Assembly: GCF_016583835.1 (NCBI RefSeq) | Contig: NZ_NRRW01000017.1 | Location: 1 to 64,000, forward strand | Direction: 5' to 3' | Origin: Thiococcus pfennigii | GTDB lineage: Bacteria > Pseudomonadota > Gammaproteobacteria > Chromatiales > Chromatiaceae | DNA length: 64,000 bases | Part shown: positions 7,256 to 19,042 of the stretch, in pieces | Layout of the letters: each line of letters opens with the position of its first letter | Position numbering within the stretch: the first letter of the stretch is position 1 | The notes under the pieces: generated by a model | What the model was told of the DNA's origin: nothing | Seen by the model: only the letters and a program-made list of their open reading frames with translations | The model's database searches: none | Made by a program: the position numbers and the translations under genes

Positions 7256-7551
7256 AGCGGAACACCCTCGCGATCAGCGACATCGTGAATCGGCAGGCGC
7301 CGAAGCCCGGGGGCACTGACCAGGACGTCGACGCGGCGGCCATCCATCGCGCGGGACACCCGTGCAGACAGGGCCGCGGCGAGTCGCGCTGGATGGTCGA
7401 TCGGCTCGTCGATCGCGATCAGCAGATCCAGGTCACCACCGCGAACGTCGCCTTTTAGCCGAGAGCCGAATACCCGGACGAGCGCGCGCGGTCCGAAGAC
7501 CTCGTGCACGGCCTGGCGAATCTGTTGTTGCTGGATTGGAGTGAGGCGCAT
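7252..7551 (-). CDS. MNT-type nucleotidyltransferase antitoxin (MntA-like)
   Basis: The 99-residue protein has a minimal nucleotidyltransferase fold: RVFGSRLKGDVRGGDLDLLIAID contains the GS-x(10)-GDLDLL signature (GSR at about 29-31, D40/D42), followed by a RRVDVLV strand carrying the third acidic residue. In MNT/HEPN modules this protein neutralises the HEPN ribonuclease, in studied cases by adding AMP to the toxin. It lies immediately upstream of the HEPN gene with an ATGA overlap. The antitoxin appears intact although its partner toxin gene is frameshifted. Confidence 0.87.
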   Translation of the reverse strand: MRLTPIQQQQIRQAVHEVFGPRALVRVFGSRLKGDVRGGDLDLLIAIDEPIDHPARLAAALSARVSRAMDGRRVDVLVSAPGLRRLPIHDVADREGVPL

Positions 7552-8016
7552 TGGTGGCCGGTGAAGTCACGCAATTGGTGGGTATGGCGAGTGAAGATCG
7601 GTGCCAAGCATTTCTCGGCTCGCGAGGTCAGGGGCCGCGGGTCCATTCCTGGCTTTGGCGGGTCCCACGGCGGAGATTGGGGTCGTGCACGCCAAAATAA
7701 TCGGCGATGTCGTTGAATGAATCGAGGCCGATGTCGGGTTACGGCGCGCGCGAGCCTGTCCTTTCGCAGCGACCGCTGTGCCGGCGCGCCTAACCCGGTA
7801 TCTACGGGCCGTGCCGAGCTTCGCCGGGACCGAGGTCGGGTTAGCCCCTCGGGGCGTAACCCGACGGCCGGCTTCTCGGCGATCGCCTGCCCCGATCGCC
7901 CGCGAGCGGGCTCCTACCGGCGCAGGCGAAGGCTGCGGGGTGCGCCTTTGCCCGTCTGCATGCTCGCGTCGATCGGAACGGACCCGTCTTGCTTGGGGCT
8001 TCTGCCCGACCGCTCG
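7552..8016. other. Intergenic stretch holding a ~150-bp repeat
   Basis: No gene is supported. Positions 7725-7871 are a copy of the dispersed GTCGGGTTA/TAACCCGAC element in minus orientation. The remainder (7552-7724 and 7872-8016) shows no domain or RNA structure that I recognise. It separates the accessory region from the conserved argA-pilR-pilS cluster. Confidence 0.6.
7725..7871 (-). repeat. ~150-bp dispersed palindromic repeat, copy A
   Basis: Read on the minus strand, the element runs GTCGGGTTACGCCCCG, AGGGGCTAACCCGAC, GGCACGGCCCGTAG, GGGTTAGGCGCGCCGGCAC and ends CGCCGTAACCCGACATCGG. The same order of modules occurs at 16338-16477 and 32013-32160. The first module alone is a hairpin. 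Confidence 0.85.
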
Positions 8017-9363
8017 TCACAGCCGTTTGAAATAGACCTGCGAGCGGCGCTGGTAGTTGTAGAGGGCCTGTTTGGCCATCGGCAGGTCGGCGAGGTCGGC
8101 GGGTTCGAAGCCGCGCTCGCGGAACCAGTGGGCGGTCTGGGTCGTGAGCACGAAGAGGCGCTCGATGCCCAGCGCGCGGGCCTGTCGCTCGATGCGCTCG
8201 AGCAGCTTTTCGCCGCGCCCGCCGCGTTGGTAGTCCTCGTGCATCGCGAGGCAGGCGAGTTCGGCCATGCGGTCGTCCGGGTAGGGGTAGAGGGCGGCGC
8301 AGCCGATGATCATGCCGTCGCGCTCCAGGACGGAGAAGCGGTCGATCTCGGTCTCGAGGCGCTCCCGGGAGCGGCGCACGAGGACGCCGAGCGCCTCGAG
8401 GGGGTGGAGCAGTTCGAGGATGCCGGCGACGTCGTCGATGCGGGCGGCACGGAGGTCTTCGAAGGGCTCGGCAGTGATCAGGGTGCCGCTGCCGTCGCGG
8501 GTGAAGAGCTCGCGCAGCAGGGCGCCGTTCTGGCGGCGGCTGAGGATGTGCACGCGCCGAATGCCGCGCCGGCAGGCCTCGGCGGCGGCGCGTAGCGCGC
8601 CGGCCAGGTCTTCGGGCAGCGGCGCCGGGCCGGCGAGGCGGGCGTCGACCTCGGAGACGAGCAGGTGCGGGACGAGCCGCCCCGCGGCGTCGGTGACGCC
8701 GGGCTCCTCGGTGAGGAAGATGAGCTTGTCGGCCTCCAGCGCGATGGCCGCCGAGCGGGCGACGTCGGCGGCGCTCAGGTTGAAGACCTCGCCGGTCGGG
8801 GAGTAGCCGATCGGCGGCAGCAGGGCGACGGCGCCGCTGTCGAGGCGCTGGCGCAGTGCCTGGCGGTCGACGCGCCGCACGGCGCCCGTGTAGCGGTAGT
8901 CGACGCCGTCGAGGACGCCGAGCGGGCGGGCCGTGACGAAGTTGCCCGAGGCGACCGGGATGCGCACGCCCTGCATCGGCGAGTTGGCCAGTCCGAGCGA
9001 GAGCAGGGCCTCGATCTCGATGCGGGCGACGCCCGCGGCCTCCTTGACGCAGGCGAGCGCCTCGTCGTCTGTGACGCGCAGGCCGTTGACATAGCGCAGC
9101 TCGATGCCGTGCCGCGCGAGGCGCTGCTCGATCTGCGGCCGTGCGCCGTGGACCAGGACGAGGCGAATGCCGAGGCCGTGCAGCAGCGCCAGATCGTGGA
9201 TCAGCACCGGGAAGTCGGGCGCGGCGACCGCCTCGCCGCCGAAGGCGATGACGAAGGTGCGGCCGCGATGGGTATGTACGTAAGGCGTGGACTGGCGCAT
9301 CCAGTCCACGAACGGGTCGGTGTCGGTCGCGGGGCGGACCGTCGCGGGCGGCTCGTCGGCCAT
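8017..9363 (-). CDS. argA: Amino-acid N-acetyltransferase (N-acetylglutamate synthase)
   Basis: The 448-residue protein has the two-domain layout of classical ArgA. The N-terminal amino-acid-kinase-like domain (about 20-285) has FVIAFGGEAV and LVLVHGARPQIEQRL and binds arginine for feedback inhibition. The C-terminal GNAT domain (about 290-448) carries the acetyl-CoA loop region around MHEDYQRGGRGEKLL. It acetylates glutamate with acetyl-CoA, the first step of arginine synthesis, in the cytoplasm. The length matches the ~440-residue family. The ATG at 9363 is 17 bp downstream of the pilR stop, so the gene is probably co-transcribed with pilS-pilR. An AAGG stretch precedes the start. Confidence 0.95.
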   Translation of the reverse strand: MADEPPATVRPATDTDPFVDWMRQSTPYVHTHRGRTFVIAFGGEAVAAPDFPVLIHDLALLHGLGIRLVLVHGARPQIEQRLARHGIELRYVNGLRVTDDEALACVKEAAGVARIEIEALLSLGLANSPMQGVRIPVASGNFVTARPLGVLDGVDYRYTGAVRRVDRQALRQRLDSGAVALLPPIGYSPTGEVFNLSAADVARSAAIALEADKLIFLTEEPGVTDAAGRLVPHLLVSEVDARLAGPAPLPEDLAGALRAAAEACRRGIRRVHILSRRQNGALLRELFTRDGSGTLITAEPFEDLRAARIDDVAGILELLHPLEALGVLVRRSRERLETEIDRFSVLERDGMIIGCAALYPYPDDRMAELACLAMHEDYQRGGRGEKLLERIERQARALGIERLFVLTTQTAHWFRERGFEPADLADLPMAKQALYNYQRRSQVYFKRL

Positions 9364-9380
9364 CGGGGTGCCCTTGCGGT

Positions 9381-10730
<1,350 letters not shown>

Positions 10731-10751
10731 GCGTTCTCCGACGCTCCTGGC

Positions 10752-12395
10752 TCAGGTCTGGAAGGTCAGGCGAAAACAGCATCCATGCGGCTGCCGGGCA
10801 ATATACTCCAGCAGGACGCCATTGGTCTCGGCCAGCTCGCGGGCGATGTAGAGCCCGAGTCCGGTGCCGCTGGCACTGGTCGTGTAGAAGGGATTGAAGA
10901 TCTCCTGCGCCTTGTCCGGGGCGATTCCGGGGCCGTTGTCGAGGACCTCGATGCGCGTGGTGCCGCGGCGGCGCTCGACCTGGATCTCGACGAACGGCGC
11001 GCGCTCGCCGTGGGTCCCGTGCTTGAGGGCATTTTCGCACAGGTTCACGATGATCTGGCGCAGGTGGCGCGCGTCGACGGTCACCACCGATTCGGTATCG
11101 GCGCGTTGGCGCAGCGCGACCGTCTGCGGGCCGACGCCGTGGCTCGCGCGGAAGTCCTCGCAGAGTTCGCGCAGCCAGGGGCCGAGGTCGATCGCCTCGG
11201 GCTGGGGCTGACGGCGGCGCGAGAGCTGCAGGATGCTCTGGATGATCTCCTCGATGCGCTCGCCGTTGCGCCGAACGATGTCGAGCAGGTGACGGTCGTC
11301 GGCCGCGAGCTGCGGCGATTCGGCCAGGAGTTGGGCCGCGTGCGAGATGGCGCTCAGGGGATTGCGGATGTTGTGCGCGATGCTCGCGGTCAGGGTCCCG
11401 AGCGAGGCGAGCTTGATCTGCTGGGCCTCCTTCGTGAGTTCCTGCTGGTCCTCGAGGAAGATCACGACGCCGCTGGCGCGGCGCTCGCCGAGCCATTGCA
11501 GGCTCGGGCGCAGCTCTCGGTGGCCGGCCAGGATGGTCGCCGTTGGGCGCTGGAGGGATTTCCTCGAGACCTCGACCGAGTGGTCGAGCCAGGCAGCGAG
11601 TTGCGGCGCGATCGCGGCCAGCCGGGCGCCGGGATGGACATCGTTTTGGCCGAGCAGTTGCTTGGCGGCGATGTTCAGCATCTGGACCTGGCGCTCGCCG
11701 TCGACGATCAGGATGCCCGTCGTCATGCTCTGGATGATGAAGGCGTTGAGTTTTGCGAGGTCCGCGATATCGACCTTGCGCCGGGCCGCCAGCCATTCGG
11801 CGGCGCGGATGCGCCGATACAGGACCTGCGCGAGCAAGGCCACGGTGAAGAAGGTGACGCCGAGGAGCCCGGCCTGCGTGTAGTGGGGGCTCGCGAGGTC
11901 GTGGTAGAACTGACTGAAGGTCGCCTCGCCGATGACGGCGATCGCGGCCAGCGACGCGAAGAACAGCGACAGTCGGCCCTCCATGAGCAACGCGCCGGCG
12001 GCGACGGAGATCGCCAGCAGCAGGCCGAGGCCGCTATCGACACCGCCGGCGGCGTGCATCAGCAGCGTGAAGACGACGATGTCGACGGTGATCGTCAGTT
12101 GCAGCTGACGCTCCGGACCGGGCCATCGCCGGATCAGGCCGACGGCGCCGACGAGGAGCATCAGCGCGTAGACCGGCAGGACGATCCAGACCAGCGGGGC
12201 CTGCTCCGTGCCCTGCGCGGGCAGCGCCCCGTGGACCGAGAAGACCGACGTGAGGCTGACCGCGAGCAGCAGCCGGAAGAGGAATAGCCAGCGCAGTACG
12301 GTCCAATTCGGGTAGGGCTCGGGCTCCGAGGGGAGGGCCCCGCGGTCGGACGCGGCGATACCATGCGGGAGGAGGTCGTTCACGATCGGTGGCAC
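10752..12395 (-). CDS. pilS: Six-TM sensor histidine kinase, PilS type
   Basis: The 547-residue kinase has six predicted membrane helices in the first 200 residues (about 35-55, 68-88, 99-115, 122-138, 143-160, 175-195) and a PAS-like segment (about 215-315). Its HisKA motif SIAHNIRNPLSAI has the phosphorylated H341, and the ATPase domain has an N box (LCENALKHG), DNGPG (486-490) and GTGLGL (510-515). The HN rather than HE after the catalytic histidine is typical of PilS. It is followed by pilR, and the pair controls type IV pilus genes in related bacteria. The start is GTG at 12395. An ATG alternative was not found in the region, so the N-terminus is uncertain by some residues. Confidence 0.9.
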   Translation of the reverse strand: MPPIVNDLLPHGIAASDRGALPSEPEPYPNWTVLRWLFLFRLLLAVSLTSVFSVHGALPAQGTEQAPLVWIVLPVYALMLLVGAVGLIRRWPGPERQLQLTITVDIVVFTLLMHAAGGVDSGLGLLLAISVAAGALLMEGRLSLFFASLAAIAVIGEATFSQFYHDLASPHYTQAGLLGVTFFTVALLAQVLYRRIRAAEWLAARRKVDIADLAKLNAFIIQSMTTGILIVDGERQVQMLNIAAKQLLGQNDVHPGARLAAIAPQLAAWLDHSVEVSRKSLQRPTATILAGHRELRPSLQWLGERRASGVVIFLEDQQELTKEAQQIKLASLGTLTASIAHNIRNPLSAISHAAQLLAESPQLAADDRHLLDIVRRNGERIEEIIQSILQLSRRRQPQPEAIDLGPWLRELCEDFRASHGVGPQTVALRQRADTESVVTVDARHLRQIIVNLCENALKHGTHGERAPFVEIQVERRRGTTRIEVLDNGPGIAPDKAQEIFNPFYTTSASGTGLGLYIARELAETNGVLLEYIARQPHGCCFRLTFQT

Positions 12396-12557
12396 CTGCG
12401 CTGGTCGGTTCCGAAGGGCGAGCCTTGGCGGGGAAAGTTACTTGAAGGGGCGCGTACTTGGCAAAGTGCGGGGCGATCCACGGCGATCTCATGGTGTCGC
12501 GGTGGGCCGTGCCTCGGGCCGATCGTCGGGCTGTCGCCGTCGGTCGCATCTGCTATT

Positions 12558-12586
12558 TTGGCAGGCGACGCAATTTCCCGGACAAT
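12558..12586 (+). promoter_or_regulatory. Candidate sigma-70 promoter for sucCD-nadE
   Basis: TTGGCA (12558-12563) is followed after exactly 17 bases by GACAAT (12581-12586). The -35 box matches 5 of 6 consensus bases and the -10 box 4 of 6. The start codon of sucC is 45 bases downstream. This is the only good match in the 235-bp gap between the divergent pilS and sucC genes. Confidence 0.55.
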
Positions 12587-12630
12587 ATCGGTCGGTGCGC
12601 CGCGCCCGGTCGCAATGGTGTGAGGTCCCA

Positions 12631-13808
<1,178 letters not shown>

Positions 13809-13812
<4 letters not shown>

Positions 13813-14702
13813 GCATCCTGATCGACAAGGATACGCGGGTCATCTGCCAGGGCTTCACCGGCCGGCAGGGGACCTTCCACAGCGAGCAGGCGATCGCCTA
13901 CGGCACCAACCTGGTCGGCGGCGTGACGCCGGGCAAGGGTGGGCAGAGCCATCTCGGGCGGCCGGTCTTCGACACGGTCCACGCCGCGGTCGCCGCGACC
14001 GGCGCCGACGCCTCGATGATCTATGTCCCGGCGGCCTTCGCTGCCGATGCGATCCTGGAGGCCGCCGACGCCGGCATCGGCCTCGTGGTCTGCATCACCG
14101 AGGGCATCCCGGTCCTCGACATGCTGCGGGTCAAGGCGGCCCTGGCCGGCACCGAGACCCTGCTGATCGGGCCGAACTGCCCCGGCATCATCACGCCGGG
14201 TGCCTGCAAGATCGGCATCATGCCGGGGAGCATCCATCGCCCCGGGCGGGTCGGCATCGTCTCGCGCTCCGGGACCCTGACCTACGAGGCGGTCTTCCAG
14301 ACCACCGAGATCGGCCTCGGGCAGAGCACCTGCATCGGCATCGGCGGCGATCCGATCCAAGGGCTCGACTTCGTCGACTGCCTGGCGCGCTTCGAGGCGG
14401 ATCCCGATACCGACGGCGTGCTCCTGGTCGGGGAGATCGGCGGTGGCGCCGAGGAGGCGGCCGCGGCCTTCATCGCCGAGCGGATGGAGAAGCCCGTCGT
14501 CGCCTATGTCGCCGGGGTCACGGCCCCGCCGGGCAAGCGGATGGGTCATGCCGGGGCCATCGTCAGCGGCGGCCGGGGGACGGCCGAGGGCAAGTACGCC
14601 GCCCTCGCGGCGGCCGGCGTCACCGTCGTGCGCTCCCCGGCCGAGATGGGCGCCTGCATGGCCGAGCGGCTGGCGGGGCGGCCCGGCCCGCGTGCGGCCT
14701 GA
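13809..14702 (+). CDS. sucD: Succinyl-CoA synthetase alpha subunit
   Basis: The 297-residue protein has an N-terminal CoA-binding Rossmann domain ([16 protein letters not shown]) and a ligase domain. It carries the phosphohistidine motif [10 protein letters not shown] (H247) and the [10 protein letters not shown] segment (121-130). The length is close to the usual ~290. Its ATG overlaps the sucC stop (ATGA), giving a 1:1 coupled operon. It acts in the TCA cycle in the cytoplasm. nadE follows 13 bp downstream, and the RBS of nadE starts at the sucD stop. Confidence 0.94.
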
Positions 14703-14715
14703 GGAGCAGCCGACG

Positions 14716-16329
14716 TTGCGCATCCTGTTGGCACAGATCAATCCCCTGGTCGGCGACGTGGCCGGCAATACCGAGCAGGTCCTGGCACTTGCCGCCGCGG
14801 CGCGCGACCGCGATGCGGCCGACCTGGTCGTCTTCCCAGAGCTCACGCTGACCGGCTATCCGCCGGAGGATCTGCTGCTGCGCCCCGAGTTCATCGCCCG
14901 CGTCGGCGCGGCGCTGGAGCGCCTGCGCGCCGAGTTGCGCGGCATCACGGCCATCGTCGGCTATCCGCAGGCCTCGGTCGGCGGGCTCTACAACGTCGCC
15001 GGGGTCATCGGCGATGGTGAGCTGATCGCCGAGTACGCGAAGCAGACCCTGCCGAATTACAGCGTCTTCGACGAGAAGCGCTATTTCCGCCCGGGCCAGG
15101 CGCCCTGCGTGTTCCAGCACCAGGGGCGGCGCATCGGTCTGACCATCTGCGAGGACATCTGGGAGGAGGGTCCAGCGCGGCAGGCGGCCGAGGCCGGGGC
15201 CGAGGTACTGATCAACATCAATGCCTCCCCGTACCACCAGGGCAAGCAGGCCCAGCGCGAGGAGTTGGTCGGGATGCGGGCGCGCGAGCACGGCCTGGCG
15301 ATCCTCTACGTCAATCTGGTCGGCGGCCAGGACGAGCTGGTCTTCGACGGCGGCTCGTTCGCCGTCGACGCCGCCGGATCCGTGGTCCGGCGCGCGCCCG
15401 CGTTCGAGCCCGCCGAGCTGCTCGTCGAGCTGACCCGCGAGTCGCCGAGCGAGCCGTTGCGGCCCGTGCCCGGCCAGCTGGCCGCGGTGTTGCAGGAGGA
15501 GGCGGCGGTCTACCAGGCCCTGGTCCTCGGCGTGCGCGACTATGTGCGCAAGAACGGCTTCAACGGCGCCGTGCTCGGGCTCTCGGGCGGCATCGATTCG
15601 GCCCTGACGCTCGCCGTGGCCGTCGACGCGCTCGGCGCCGAGTGGGTCGAGGCGGTCCTGATGCCGTCGCGCTACACGGCCAGGATGAGCATCGAGGATG
15701 CGGAGGAGGAGGCGCGCCGCCTCGGGGTGGTCTCGCGGATCATCCCGATCGAGCCGGCCTTCCAGGCCTTCCTCGGGCTGCTCGCCGAGCCCTTCGCGGG
15801 GAGTGCGCCCGATGTGACCGAGGAGAACATCCAGGCGCGCTGTCGCGGCGTCATCCTGATGGCGATCAGCAACAAGTCCGGCAAGATCCTGCTGACGACC
15901 GGCAACAAGAGCGAGATGGCGGTCGGTTACGCGACCCTCTACGGCGACATGGCCGGCGGTTTCGCACCGATCAAGGACTGCGCCAAGACCCTGGTCTACC
16001 GCCTGGCCCGCTGGCGCAACCGCTCGGCGCCGGTGATCCCGGAACGGGTCCTGGAGCGCGCCCCGAGCGCCGAGCTCGCCCCGGATCAGACCGACCAGGA
16101 CAGCCTGCCGCCTTATGCGCTGCTCGATGAGATCCTGCGCCGCTACATCGAGCTCGATCAGGGGGTCGCCGAGATGGTCGCGGCCGGCCTCCCGGAGGCC
16201 GAGGTCCGGCGTGTCGCCCGCCTCGTCGATCGCAACGAGTACAAGCGCCGGCAGGCCCCGCCCGGGGTGCGCATCACCAGCCGGGCCTTCGGCCGCGACC
16301 GCCGCTATCCGATCACGAGCGGTTTCTGA
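14716..16329 (+). CDS. nadE: Glutamine-dependent NAD+ synthetase
   Basis: The TTG start at 14716 is chosen because GAGGAG (14701-14706) lies 9 bases upstream and the family begins LRILLAQINPLVGD. The 537-residue enzyme fuses a nitrilase-type glutaminase domain (catalytic triad E42 in FPELTLTGYPPEDL, K109 in YAKQTLPNY, C145 in TICEDIWEEG) to an NAD synthetase domain with the pyrophosphatase P-loop LSGGIDSALT (290-295). It converts deamido-NAD to NAD with glutamine as ammonia donor. Co-transcription with sucCD is likely from the short spacing. The frame is open far upstream inside sucD, which is not coding for this protein. Confidence 0.95.
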   Translation: MRILLAQINPLVGDVAGNTEQVLALAAAARDRDAADLVVFPELTLTGYPPEDLLLRPEFIARVGAALERLRAELRGITAIVGYPQASVGGLYNVAGVIGDGELIAEYAKQTLPNYSVFDEKRYFRPGQAPCVFQHQGRRIGLTICEDIWEEGPARQAAEAGAEVLININASPYHQGKQAQREELVGMRAREHGLAILYVNLVGGQDELVFDGGSFAVDAAGSVVRRAPAFEPAELLVELTRESPSEPLRPVPGQLAAVLQEEAAVYQALVLGVRDYVRKNGFNGAVLGLSGGIDSALTLAVAVDALGAEWVEAVLMPSRYTARMSIEDAEEEARRLGVVSRIIPIEPAFQAFLGLLAEPFAGSAPDVTEENIQARCRGVILMAISNKSGKILLTTGNKSEMAVGYATLYGDMAGGFAPIKDCAKTLVYRLARWRNRSAPVIPERVLERAPSAELAPDQTDQDSLPPYALLDEILRRYIELDQGVAEMVAAGLPEAEVRRVARLVDRNEYKRRQAPPGVRITSRAFGRDRRYPITSGF

Positions 16330-16337
16330 GTCGCCTG

Positions 16338-16987
<650 letters not shown>

Positions 16988-16993
16988 TGCGCC

Positions 16994-17021
16994 GCCCCGA
17001 CGTGGTCTGCCGCGTCGGGGC
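16994..17021. terminator. Hairpin between convergent glnB and bamD
   Basis: GCCCCGACG and CGTCGGGGC form a perfect 9-bp stem around a 10-base loop, 7 bases after the glnB stop. No T-run follows on either strand, so termination may be weak or Rho-assisted. Confidence 0.5.
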
Positions 17022-17060
17022 CGACCACGCCTCCCTGCCTTCGTGGGGTCGGCGGGGCCG

Positions 17061-17888
17061 TCAGTTCTCGTCGAGTTCGAGGTAGTTCCAGATCTTGCGC
17101 GCCAGGCCGACCTCTTCGGGCGATTCGGTGTCGTCGACGAAGCGACCGGCCTCGCGGTTGACGGCCAGCACCTGCTCGGCGGTGCGGGCCAACTCCTCTT
17201 CCCCGAGCGCCTCGTAGGCGTCGATCAGGACGACGAGTGCGTCCTCGACGGCACTGGTGCGCTGGAAGCGCTCGATCACGTAGTTGGCCCGGTTGGCGGC
17301 GGCGATGTAGGCGCCGCGCTTCATGTAGTAGCGGGCGACGTGGATCTCGTACTTGGCCAGGTTGCTGCGCAGGTAGACCATGCGCTGGCGTGCGTCCGGC
17401 GCGTATTTGCTGTCGGGGAATCGCTGCACGAGGACCGCGAAGTCGTTGAAGGAGTCGAGTGCCGAGCCGGGATCGCGCTGGGATGGATCGGTCGGGATAT
17501 AACGGTCCAGGAAGCCGACGCTGCGGTTATAATTGACGATTCCCTTCAGATAGTAGGCGTAGTCGACGAACGGGTTCTGCGGATAGAGCTTGATGAAGCG
17601 GTCGGCGGCGGCGATGGCCTCGTCCGGTTCGTCCGCCTTGTAGTGGGCATAGGCGGTGTCGAGCTGCGCCTGCATCGCGTAGCGCCCGAACGGGTAGCGG
17701 GTCTCGATCTTCTCGAACAGCTCGAGCGCGCGCGCGTAATTGGCCGCATCCAGCTCCTTGGACGCCTCGGTGTAGAGTTCGGCGGCGCTCCAATCCTCCG
17801 TCACGTCGGCCCCTTGGCTGAGCCACGCGCAGCCGGAGATCGTGAAGGCGAGGAGGAGGCTGACGATGATCGAGAAGATTTTGGACAT
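17061..17888 (-). CDS. bamD: Outer membrane assembly lipoprotein BamD
   Basis: The ATG at 17888 begins MSKIFSIIVSLLLAFTISGC, a lipoprotein signal with the lipobox ISGC (Cys20). The mature part carries TPR helices: AAELYTEASKELDAANYARALELFEKI, RYPFGRYAMQAQLDTAYAHYKAD and the YPQNPFVDYAYYLKGI segment are characteristic of BamD/ComL. At 275 residues it is slightly longer than the E. coli protein. It is anchored to the inner face of the outer membrane and works with BamA in inserting beta-barrel proteins. It is divergent from rluD, the classic bamD-rluD gene pair of gammaproteobacteria. The in-frame extension upstream to 17972 lacks a signal. Confidence 0.94.
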   Translation of the reverse strand: MSKIFSIIVSLLLAFTISGCAWLSQGADVTEDWSAAELYTEASKELDAANYARALELFEKIETRYPFGRYAMQAQLDTAYAHYKADEPDEAIAAADRFIKLYPQNPFVDYAYYLKGIVNYNRSVGFLDRYIPTDPSQRDPGSALDSFNDFAVLVQRFPDSKYAPDARQRMVYLRSNLAKYEIHVARYYMKRGAYIAAANRANYVIERFQRTSAVEDALVVLIDAYEALGEEELARTAEQVLAVNREAGRFVDDTESPEEVGLARKIWNYLELDEN

Positions 17889-18028
17889 GCTCGGCTCGGG
17901 TCGCGGAGAGACGCTCGAAGTATACCGCAAGGGCCGCCACGCGGGATCGGCCCGCGCCGCTCGGCCGCGCATCGCCTCACGCGGGGGCCGTGATGGCTGA
18001 GCCGCTCCCCGGGACGATTCCAGGACAG

Positions 18029-19042
18029 ATGACCGACGAGCTCGCCCCGCGCACGCTGGAGATCGCCGCGGAGCAGAGCGGCCGCCGGCTCGATCAGGTC
18101 CTCGCGGAGGCCTTTCCGCAATTCTCGCGCAGCCGCCTCCAGGCCTGGATCGCCGACGGACGGGTGCGGGTCGATGGGGCGGTGCGGCGCTGCCGCGACA
18201 AGGTGAAGGCCGGCGAGCAGGTCGTCCTCGAGCCCGTCGTCGAAGCGAGCGGTGAACTGGTGGCGCAGCCCATCCCGCTGCGCATCGTCTTCGAGGACGA
18301 GGAGATCCTGGTGCTCGACAAGCCGGCCGACCTCGTCGTGCATCCGGCCGCGGGCAATCCGGATGGGACCCTGCTCAACGCCCTGCTGCACCATGCCCCG
18401 CAGTTGGCGCGGTTGCCGCGTGCCGGCATCGTCCATCGCCTCGACAAGGACACGACCGGCCTGCTCGTGGTCGCCAAGACGCTGACGGCGCACCGCTCCC
18501 TCGTCGCCCAACTGCACGCGCGCACGGTGCGCCGCGAGTACCGGGCGCTGGTGAGCGGTGTCGTCGTCGCCGGCGGGCGCGTCGACGCGCCGATCGGCCG
18601 GCACCCGACGCAGCGCACGCGGATGGCGGTCGTGCGCGACGGACGTCCGGCCGTCAGCCACTATCGGGTCTTGGAGCGCTTCGCGGCCCATAGCCTGCTC
18701 GCGGTGCGCCTGGAGACCGGGCGGACCCACCAGATCCGCGTCCACATGGCCCATGTCCAACACCCGCTGGTCGGCGACCCCGTCTACGGCGGGCGGGTTC
18801 GGGTGCCGAAGGGGGCATCGCCGCGCGCGGGGGCCGCACTGATCGCCTTTCCCCGTCAGGCGCTGCAGGCCATCGCGCTCGGGCTGGCGCATCCGCGCAC
18901 CGGCGCGCCGCTGCATTTCGAGGTCCCGCTGGCCGCCGATCTGGCCGCCCTGTTGGCCTGCCTACGCGAGGAGGAGGTTGCCGATGACGCGCTGCGAGCC
19001 GAGCTGGATCGTCCCGACCTGGCCGGCGCCGCCTGGCGTTAG
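18029..19042 (+). CDS. rluD: 23S rRNA pseudouridine synthase D
   Basis: The 337-residue protein has an N-terminal S4 RNA-binding domain (GRRLDQVLAEAFPQFSRSRLQAWI) and a RluA-family catalytic domain with HRLDKDTTGLLV, whose Asp139 is the catalytic residue, and later RLETGRTHQIRVH. It makes pseudouridines in 23S rRNA helix 69. I prefer the ATG at 18029, preceded by AGGA and giving the usual distance to RLDQ. GTG at 17990 and ATG at 17993 are upstream alternatives. It is divergent from bamD and overlaps the next gene, pgeF, as is common in gammaproteobacteria. Confidence 0.93.
   Translation: MTDELAPRTLEIAAEQSGRRLDQVLAEAFPQFSRSRLQAWIADGRVRVDGAVRRCRDKVKAGEQVVLEPVVEASGELVAQPIPLRIVFEDEEILVLDKPADLVVHPAAGNPDGTLLNALLHHAPQLARLPRAGIVHRLDKDTTGLLVVAKTLTAHRSLVAQLHARTVRREYRALVSGVVVAGGRVDAPIGRHPTQRTRMAVVRDGRPAVSHYRVLERFAAHSLLAVRLETGRTHQIRVHMAHVQHPLVGDPVYGGRVRVPKGASPRAGAALIAFPRQALQAIALGLAHPRTGAPLHFEVPLAADLAALLACLREEEVADDALRAELDRPDLAGAAWR

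Noticed and set aside
7717-8595. 292-codon plus-strand open frame
   Set aside because: It starts in repeat copy A and continues antisense to argA.
12442-12630. N-terminal extension of sucC
   Set aside because: The family N-terminus ([11 protein letters not shown]) and the ribosome site place the start at GTG 12631. The candidate promoter lies inside the extension.
14443-14715. N-terminal extension of nadE
   Set aside because: It overlaps sucD in another frame, and the GAGGAG site and family start fix the start at 14716.
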